Below are positions 1 through 9,200 of a stretch of DNA of 10,607 nucleotides, piece after piece. Numbering within the stretch: the stretch's first letter is position 1; each line of letters opens with the position of its first letter. The DNA is taken from assembly GCA_910577945.1 (NCBI GenBank), contig CAJTNI010000034.1, forward strand, positions 1 to 10,607. The letters are read 5' to 3'. The notes below the pieces were generated by a model that was not told the DNA's origin, did not search any database, and saw only the letters and a program-made list of their open reading frames with translations. The translations under genes were made by a program, and so were the position numbers. This DNA comes from an uncultured Christensenella sp. GTDB lineage: Bacteria > Bacillota > Clostridia > Christensenellales > Pumilibacteraceae.

Positions 1-15
1 ATCGCCATAGGCGAT
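1..15. repeat. Short inverted repeat at the window edge
   Basis: ATCGCC (1-6) and GGCGAT (10-15) are perfect reverse complements around a 3-nt loop. The stem may extend beyond the left edge. There is no adjacent T run on either side inside the window, so it cannot be called a terminator from this sequence. Confidence 0.4.
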
Positions 16-122
16 AAATATGCACGCAGTTGTTTTTGTACAATATACTACGCGCGCCCGCGAAATGACATTGATACACTATTATCTATTCGGGTGCGCG
101 GCAAAATCACCTTCAAAGCAAA

Positions 123-180
123 CACACGGCATTCGCCAAGCCTTTGGCTTGCACACGGCATTCGCCAAGCCTTTGGCTTG
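123..180. repeat. Perfect 29-bp tandem duplication with internal hairpins, plus decayed copies downstream
   Basis: Units 123-151 and 152-180 are identical. Each contains the inverted repeat CAAGCC-TTT-GGCTTG (137-151 and 166-180), a 6-bp stem with a 3-nt loop. Partial versions follow: palindrome CAAGCTTG at 206-213 and GCAAGCCTTT at 226-235. The block lies in the non-coding region beyond the terminator and resembles a small dispersed palindromic repeat more than a gene part or CRISPR array (no spacers). Confidence 0.9.
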
Positions 181-241
181 CGCCGCACGGAACGACGCGA
201 ATAATCAAGCTTGTAATATCAAGCCGCAAGCCTTTGAATTT

Positions 242-284
242 AAAAAACGCGGTCTCGCCTCTGCTTGACGAAACCGCGTTTTTT
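242..284 (-). terminator. Rho-independent terminator of the giant gene, symmetric so possibly bidirectional
   Basis: A perfect 12-bp inverted repeat pairs 242-253 (six A then CGCGGT) with 273-284 (ACCGCG then six T). Three more inner pairs (255-257 with 269-271) follow after one mismatch, leaving an 11-nt loop. Read on the minus strand, the stem begins 11 bases after the stop codon and ends in a six-T run, the classic intrinsic terminator layout. The matching six-T run on the plus strand means it would also stop transcription entering from the left. Confidence 0.93.
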
Positions 285-295
285 ATTGCTTTACA

Positions 296-3200
296 TTAGA
301 AGTCGTCGGGGTTGAACCCGTCGTTGCCTATCGGCGCGGACGCGCTTTGCTGCGGCGCGCTCGCATCGGGCGCGGCGGGCTGTGCGCCCTGCGCGGGCTG
401 ACCTACGCCCGCATTGAGCTGCAAGCTGTTGGGCGGAGGCGCGGCCTGCGTGCCGAGCATGAGGTTGGGGTCGTTCATGGTCTGCGTGGTAGGCGGCAGA
501 TATCCGTACGACCTGTACGGCACTGCGCCGCCGCTGAGCCTGAGCATATCCTCTTCGAGCTCCGCCTCGGACGCGAGCAACGCCTCGATTTCCAAGCGAA
601 TCCTGCGCTTTTTGCGAACAACCACGATAATGATTATAAGCAGTATTATAAGCAGCAGTATGCCGCCCGCGATAATCGCCCACATGAGCGGGTTGGATTG
701 TATCTTGGCGACAATGGAGTTCCAAGCGTTGAGCTCGGGAATATCCGTACAGCCGATGATAATAGTGTGCTGATACAGCGTGCCCGAAAGGTCGGTTATG
801 TTGAGCGTGAGCTCGGTCGTGCCCCTGCCGTTGAATTTAAGCACGATATTGCCGCCGTCGATATGCGCGTCTACGTACGCCGAGACCTTGGTCTTGACGG
901 GCGATACAAACCGCATTACGTCGTCGATATCGGGGTCCTCGAACCAATCTGTCGGCTTGATAACGACCATATTGTTGTTGTCGAGGTCGCCGTTGCCCTT
1001 GCTGAACATGACGCTGTCGCCTATTCTGAGCTCGGGCGCGTGGTTCTCGGTGATATTGACGGTGAGCACCTGCACAACCTCTTTGCCGCCGACGTCGAAC
1101 GTGACGGTGATTTCCGCGGGCGCGCCCGTGATATAGTTGGCGGTGATGAACCATTCGGTCGCACCGGAGCCGTCGGCTGCGGGCGCGGACGTAATCGTGA
1201 GCGGCGAGCCGTCGGCGACGGTTATGTTCTTAATGACGTATCCGTCGGCGGCGTGCCTGTGCTCGTCGTCGTCCTTGTTGAGCAGCAGCTCGGGCGTGAC
1301 CTTGCGCGTCACCTTGTTGGCGACGCCGAACTCGGGCAGATTGTTTACGTCAATCGGGCAAGTGACTATGACGGTAATATCCACGTAGGTCTCTTGGAAA
1401 TCGTTGATACCCGCTTCCGTGCCGTCGTAATAACCGCCGTCGTTGACAGTGAACCGTATCTTTTGCGTGCCGTATACGCCCGCGGCAAGCTCGATATAGA
1501 ACTTTTGGTGATGCTCGGTGTCGTTCCAATTGGCGGAGCACACGGACACCGCCTTGATTGTCTCGGTCTCGCCCGTTACGGGGTCGGTCTTGACGGTTTC
1601 CACGCCCGGACCGTACATGATGGGCGATTCCACGTCGCCGACCAAATACACCTGAATTTCGGAAATATAAACGTACGTTTTGCTATCCGAATTTTCGGCG
1701 TCTACCGCGTCGTTGGGGTTGATATCGGTTACGTAGTGGATAATATTGTCTATGAACGTCGCCGCCTTAACCTCGTCCTCCGTCGCGTCCGCCTTCAAGC
1801 CCATGAGCGTGATTACCTTGTTTTCGGAAATCGCCTTGGGCGCGGTGTTATCTACGGTAAGGTACACCTTCATGCGGCTGGTGCACGCCACGCGCGTCGA
1901 GTCGTAGAAGCTGAGCTCCGCGACCGCGACCGCGCCGCGCTCGGCGGATTTACACGTAATGCGTATCTCGTTGACCGTGCTGGTGTTGTACGCGTTGGTG
2001 CCTCTGCCGACCGTGTACGAGAACAGCGCCGCGCTCGTGCCCGAGCCAGTAACGCCCACAATGTCGCGGGACGCGCCTACGTCGAGCTCGACGAAGCAGT
2101 TTTCCGCGCCCGTGTTGCGGAAGAAATACGCGTCCATGTCGATATCGGCGTCGTCGATAATGTCGGCAAGCCGCACGTTGAGCGTGTCGCCCGTGCGAAT
2201 GCTAGCGCGCATTACGTACCCGTCGAAATCGTCGTACTCGATTGTGTATTTGAGGTTGTCGGAGCTTACTTGCTTAAACTCGGGCGTGTCGTTTTCGACA
2301 GTCACGAGTATAACCGTTTTGACCGTGGTCGCAGGCGCGGATTGGCTGCCGATAACGTCCATGCAGCTCACCTCGACGGGAACGAGCGTGGACGCCGCCG
2401 CGCCCTCGGGTCCGGGTATGCCGGGGTTGACCTTGCGCTTAATCGTAATCGTGAACGTCTCTTTGTCCGCGTCGAAAAGCAGCACGGGGTCGGTGGTGGA
2501 CATCGCGTCGGCGGGCGTTTGATAGGTCTTGCCCGTCTCGGGGTCGGTGTACGACGGAAGCACGCGCGCCGCGCCGTACGACAAGGTCTCTCTGCCCTTG
2601 CCGTCGACCACGTTGAGCATGTCGTAGTCGTAGAACAGCCCGAAGAACTCGTCGTCCTTGTCGAACAGCTTCCAGGTAAGGCTATCGCCCTTCGCGCCTC
2701 TGAACGACAGGAAATCGGCTTGACGGTTAACGTCGTTTTCGAGCAACGGGTAACCGTAGTTAATCGACGAATTGCCGATTGCCACGGGTGCGGAGTTGGC
2801 TACGGAAATACGCACGAACGCGTCGGTCTCGCGCGTGTACGCCGTCGTGTTGACGCCGCCGTCGCTGACGGTATGCGTGTACTGCTTGCCAATCTTGATG
2901 CAGAACCTGAGCTTGTCAAGCCCGCCCGTCGCGCCTATCGTAGCCGACTTGGGCGTGAACAACAGCTTTTTGCCGTCCTCGGACGGCTTGACGTCGAAGA
3001 AGCGTTTAACGTAGTTGGCTCTGTCGTTGTTGCTGAAATGAACGCCGAACGAGTCCGTGCCGTGCGCCTGAATTACGTCGGCGATATGCAGCTCGTACTT
3101 GTTCTTTTTGAACTCCTCGTTGAACTCGGTCATGTTCTTGTATTCGCGAGGAATGGAAAGACCGGTGTTCGGCTCTTCTTCGAGATAGAACCTTGCGTAA

Positions 3201-6200
3201 ATCGCAACGTCGTACAGCGCGGAAGGCGCGTCGTAGTCGGCGTCGTTGATGACCGCGCCGCCGCTTGCGGACACGAGGTCGAGCTCGACCGTCTTTTCCT
3301 CGTCGCCGTCCGCGATATAGTCGGCGTAGCTCATGATATTGAATTCATACTCGCGCGCAATGCTCGACGCAACGACGTTCATTTCGCGCGGGGCTACGAA
3401 CACCTTGAACGTAATCTCGTCCGAGGTTGCGCCGTGCGCGTCGGAAACCCTGAACACAACCGTCGCAAACTCGCCCTCGGCGGGAATGTAGTCGGTAGCG
3501 CGCAAGCGCAGGAACTTGATATCCGCGTCGTTGGAAACCTGCTCGGCGACAACCGCGTTTACGCCTGCGGGATTGACGATTTTAAAGCACGAGCCGCTGT
3601 AAATGTCGGGCAGATAGAACCTGCTCGAATCGTCCATGTCCACGTCCTTCATGAACGCGGAAAGGCGGATATCCTTTACGTCGCCGTACGCGAGATTTAC
3701 GTTGTAGGTGTACGTTTCGGTGATATTGCCGTCGGGCGCAATCCAATCGTACTGCGTATTGGGCTTGCCCAGGTTGGCGCTGTTCTTGTCGTCTACGGTC
3801 GGCGCGGACGGCAAAACGGTTATAATCACCTTGATTTCCGTCGTAGTGCCGTTGTCGGAAAGCGGCAGCGTGTAAATCGCGTTGGTGACTACGCCGAGCG
3901 CCTTGACCGAAACGCTCATCGCGCGCTTTTCGATATTGGCAGTGCCGCACGTGTTTTCGGTAGCGAGGAAATTGGACGCCGTGACCTTAAACTTGCGCAT
4001 AAAGTCAACGCCGCTGCCGCCCGCCGCGGTAAAGCTGCCGACGGGGAAACCGCCCGCGGAGCGCACGAACCTGAGCGTGCTCGCCGCGTCGTCCTCGCCT
4101 ATGATAAGCGAGTTGCCCGTCTTGGTCGCGTCGTCTATCGTGCCCGCGAAATACCCGAAGCTGTCGAGCATATTCTTGGCTGTGGCGGTGGGATAAGAGA
4201 ACCCGCTTTCGTAGTAATCGGAATTGCGTCTGCTGCCTGCGTTCGCAGGGTTGATATCTACGTTGCCCGTTTGCGCATAGTCGAAATACGTGGGAGACTT
4301 AAACCCGCCGTTGGTGTCTACCGAGAACTCGTTGGAATCCGCTACGTGGAACACGACGGTATCGTACGTGTGCATAACTATGGAAATCGTATCCGAGCCG
4401 CCGAACGTGACTCTGTTCGCCTTGGGCGCTTCGTTGCGGTACGTAATCTTGAATACGACCACGACGCTCTCGCCGCGCGAATCGCTGAACGTGTACTTAA
4501 TGGATATGTTGCCGCTGAACGCGCTGGTCGCGGTGAACACGAGCGTCGTGTCCGACGTGCCCGAAACGCTAACCTTGATAGAGCTAAGTTTTTCCACGCC
4601 CTCCAACACGTTATTCGCCGAGTTGAGGTCGGTAGGCATTACGAGGTAGTCCTTGACGAGCTGCTTGTTTTTGGACGCGTCCAAAAGGTCGTCGCCCGTA
4701 AATTCTGCGCCCGTCTCCTTGTCTTTTTTGAGCGCAAGCCACTCGTCGCTGCTCTCTACCGCAAACGTGCCCGTATCTTCGGTAAGCACGATATCGTTGT
4801 CGATAAGGAAGGACGAAACGTCCACCGACGAATTGATGTTTTTGGTGAGCGAGAATTTATACGTGGCGTAGCTCATGCGCTCGCCGTCGTCCGTATACTC
4901 CTCGTTGGGCGCGACCGTCGAATCGGCTTTAATCTCGTCGTTGACGATATACACCTTGATAACGGCGGTAAAGAACAAACCGTTGGTTATGCCGTCGCCG
5001 TTGAGGTCGTCGTAGAACAGTATCCTGTACGGATAGTAAATATCGTATCCGCCGTTGCCGTTGGTTACGTAATTGCCGTTTACGTCCTTGTCAATCGCCA
5101 AGTGGTTGAGGTCCAAAATCTTGGTGATTTCGGCCTTCGTCTTACCCTTCAAGTCGATATCGGTCTTGGCGGTAGGGATAAACTGCAACACCGACGCCGC
5201 GCCGTTTTCGGGCGAAACCTCGAAGAAATTGCGATACCCGGGATTGGGCACGAAATTCTCGTAGTCGGGTGTTATCGAGTTATTGAAATACGTGCTCCAC
5301 CCGTCCGCCGAAAACGCGTTGGTTTTGTTCTTGATGTACGCGTAATCGGAGGCGGACAGCTCGCCCGCGAGCTTTTTGTCGGTCGCGGTAGACATGAGGA
5401 ACTTCATAACGTCCGTGCTGTCGTAATCGACGTACGAGACGGTATGCTTGTCTGTGCCTTCGCCGAGGTTTTTATCCAAAACGCTCTGGTCGCCGTCGCG
5501 AAGCAGCTCGACGTACTTACCCGTCGAATCGCTTGTGCGCATTTTGACCGAAAGGTTGTTCAGGTAGTAGCTGAACTCGTTGTTGTACTTTACGTGTACG
5601 GGCTTGGAGTTTTCCACCGAAATTTCGACGGGCACGGACACCGCCGCGCTGCCGACGTCGTTGGTCTTTAACTCAATCGTGAGCTTCAACAGCCCCGAAG
5701 GCCGCTCCTCGTCGCGCTTTCTCGTAAAGCTGAATCCGAACTTATCCTCGCGGAACTTACTCGTATCGTCAGTGCCCGCGACCTTCCAATCGAATTCGGC
5801 TATGGTATTGTTGGCGCTTACGCCGTAACGCTTTTTGTTGACCAAATCGCCGTTGAGAACGGTTTGGCAAGCTACGTAGCGAATGTCGATATACGGGTTG
5901 TCGTTGAGCCGCTTGCCCTTTTCGGTATAGCGTCCCGACCACTCGTTGCCCGCACTGTCGGTAAGCGTGAGGTTTTGGAAAACCACCGCCTCGTTCCAAT
6001 TCACGTACTCCGCGCCGTTATCCCAAAGCGTGTTCTGCGAGCTCTGCTGCGAGGTGTACGCATTGCCGAATATTACGTGCGTGCCGTTTTCCGTGCCCGA
6101 TTCGGTGTTGTAGCCCGTGGGCATGGCGACGTAGCTTATAGGCATTACCGTAGCTACGTTTGCCTCTGCCTGCTCGCTGCCCGCCACCTCTACGGGTCTG

Positions 6201-9200
6201 TAATAGAACGCGTTTTCTTTGGAGTCCGCAAACACCTTGGGCACGAACTCGACATTCGTCTTGTTGCCTTCGGGCGTAGACACTGTCGTGCGCTTGGTGC
6301 TGGCGTAGTACAGATACTTGTAATCGTCGGCGTAAGCAGCCTCCTGCAAGCCGCTTTGCGACGAGGGCACGACGCCGTCCTTAAACAAGTACGTATGGTT
6401 GGACGTATTGAGCGCGTCGATATCCAAAACGTATTCGCCGTCGCTCTTGCCCGTTACGATAGTGGACGCGTCCACCTTGCCGTCGCTGCGGTAATATTCG
6501 TGCATGACGGTAATACCGGGCGACAGATAACGATAGTAGAAATTGCATATCGTTACGTCGGAACGGTGCTCGGCGACCTCGGGACGGTGCTCGGCGCCCT
6601 CGGGTATGTTGCCCTCGTATATTGTGTTGCCGTGGTGGTTATCCTTAATCGCAATCGCTATCTGCGTGGGTTTGCCGACCTCGCTCGAATTGCAGGTGTC
6701 GACGATGCGGATAGCCCAATAATTGCTCTTTTTAATCTCTTCGCCGCTCGTAGCGGAAAGCTCGCCGAATACGCCGTCCGCCTTCTTTTCGTAATAAACG
6801 ATTTCGAGCTTGATATAGGTATCGTTGTTTTCGGTAGTGCCCGCCGTATACGTAGGCGTGTAAAGCACCGCCGCATTCTTGTATGCGGCTTGCGTGAGCG
6901 GGTCGGAAACGCCCAAGCCCTCGAACGCGTCGGACGTGATGATGCCGTCCGTACCCACGTACTTGGCTACGAGTCCCGCGGTATGGTTAGCGCCGTTATC
7001 CTCGGGGAAACCGTTGTAAGGGTTCAACAATGCGTACTGCGTAGCGTCTACGTCGTTGAACAGCATTATCTTGTTGGACGAGGACACGGGAATGTAATCG
7101 TACAGCTCGGCGCTGTTGACGATATAACGCTCCATCGTCTTTTCGGCGGTATCCTCGTACTTGATATCCCAATTATAATTCTCGTTCTCGTCGATTATAA
7201 GCTCGGTCGTAACGAGCGAAGGCGCGGTGTTCTCCACCTCCAACTGCACGTGCAAAACGCTGGTGCGCGGCTGCGCTCTGTACCCGTCCGAAACCTTGAA
7301 CTCGACGAATATCGGCGTATCGAACAGCTGAGTGGACGAACGCGCGGTAACGAGAATTACGTCCTCGCCCGTGTCGTTCTTGGTGAGCACCGCGTCGATA
7401 AACTGCGAGAGCTCGTACTCGTTGCCCAAGCTGTCGGTCGCGGTCGTCACGTACTCGCCGTTTACGAGCGAAACGATTTTGACCGAGCCCGAAACGAACG
7501 ACAGTATATCGCCGTCGATATCCTTGGCGACCTCGCCCACGCGGAACTGCCAGCTATTGGCTACGATGTCGGACGTGCTGCTGCCCGCAGTCATGCGCCA
7601 GCACTTGCCGACCTGATTGTCCGCAAGCTGAGGCCCTGCGTTGAGCACCGTTACCGAAATAACGTAGTTTATGCTGGTGTATCCGTCGCTGACGGAGAAG
7701 CGCAGGGTCAAAAGCCCCGAGCCCGTGCGCGACTTTGCCTCTATCTCGATGCAGGGCACGGCGTAAATCGTGCCGTCTACCGTAACGCTCTCTTTGACTA
7801 CGTCGGAAATTTCCTCGTCGGTGGAGCTTGCGTCCGTACCGACCGCGCCCAAATAGTTTTTGTAAACGCGGATTGACGATTTAAGGCTTTCGGTATTGGT
7901 AAACGTGAGCTGCTGCGCCTTTGTGCCTACCGCAAACGGTTCGTCCGCGGGGTCGGACCCGGGCGCGAGCGTGCGGCGGATAGTGGAAAAGTTATTGGTG
8001 ATTATGCCTGCGGCTGCCGCAAAATCGGCGTGCTCGGGGTTGGACGCGCCCGTCTTGATATTGGAGTCGCTGCCGCTGAACTCGTACGGGGTGTCGAAAT
8101 CGTAAGCCAAATCGTACGGCGTAATGCGTATCACGTCCGACTTTTTGACGGTGTAATTGATATACTTATCGCCGACAAGCCCCGCGTCGTTTTCGTACTT
8201 GCCGTACGACGTGGTGTTAATCGAATACGCCTCGTCGAAATTATTGGGCTTGCCCGCGTCGTCGTACGTGACATCCAAACGACGGTTGAGCGTGCGGTTT
8301 TCCACCTTTACGTACACGGGTACAGCCGCCGTCACGCCGTGCGAATCGACGACCTCCACGTCGTAGCGGAAATAGTAGTTATCCGTCGCGCGCACGGGCG
8401 TAATTCTGAACCCGATAAACGACGAATACGACGTTCCGCTTTCGGGCGTAATGCCGAGCGCGGCGCGCTGTGCGGCGGAAAGCCCTTTGAATACGTTGTT
8501 GTTCGCGTACAGCTTGACAGCCGTCAGCTTGAAGAACGCCGAGGTCTCGTCGTCGGCGTTTATGACGTCGCCGACCGCGTAGCTGCCGTTGAGCATGACC
8601 ACGTCGTTGAGCTCGCGCTCGCAGCGCGCGAAATTGGTGTCAATCGTGCCGTCGGGATTGTACGGCGCGTATTGGAAAGCGTCGTTGTCCGTTACGAACG
8701 GAACGCTCTGCTTTTCGGGCGAAGAGATATCGCCCGAGGTCTGCGTGCCGACGCCGTTGAGCACGCCGTCGACGACGTACCCTACCGTGGTTACGTCGAC
8801 GCCGCGAGGGTTGCCCGCGCCCGCGACGGTCTGCCCGTCGACGCTCTGCGCGTACTCGTCGAACCCGAGCGTAAAGTCGGCGGGAGCGGACGGAGTCCTC
8901 GGCGCGGAGGAATGAACCTTGACCGCTATCGGGAACCAAATACCGTAGTCGCCCGCATCGCCCGCGTCGCTTACGCGCACCATGATGTAAAAGTCGCCCG
9001 TGCGTCCCGCCGTCTTGTACATATTCTGCGTGGCGGCGCGCGCGGTAAGGCGCAGCGTATCCGTACCTATATATTGGTACGTGATGCACGCGTTTTCCGC
9101 CGCGGACGCGTCGTTGGCGTCTGCGAGCACGCGCGAATTAAAGCCCGTGGCAATGCCGCTCTCGCCCGTAAACCAAGACTGCGCCGAAGCGTCGCCCGTA

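Noticed and set aside
15..43. Possible minus-strand promoter, TTGTAC then 17 bases then TATTTA
   Set aside because: The spacing is right but each box matches the sigma-70 consensus at only three of six positions, and any gene it would serve lies outside the window.
123..180. CRISPR array
   Set aside because: The two units are directly adjacent with no spacer, and there are no further regular copies.
20..268. 82-codon plus-strand open frame in the left non-coding region
   Set aside because: It runs through the 29-bp tandem repeat and stops inside the terminator loop, it lacks a ribosome site, and its translation looks like repeat-derived sequence.
299..688. Sortase (LPXTG) cell-wall sorting signal
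   Set aside because: No LPXTG-like motif precedes the helix, and the cytoplasmic tail of about 106 residues is far longer than in sortase substrates.
347..5671. Very long plus-strand open frame as a gene (and its continuations at 5864-7876, 8030-9349 and 9410-10123)
   Set aside because: It is in exact reverse-complement register with the giant gene and is explained by avoidance of TTA/CTA/TCA. Its translation is Arg/Val/His-rich without domains, while the minus-strand frame has clear module motifs, a membrane helix and a terminator.
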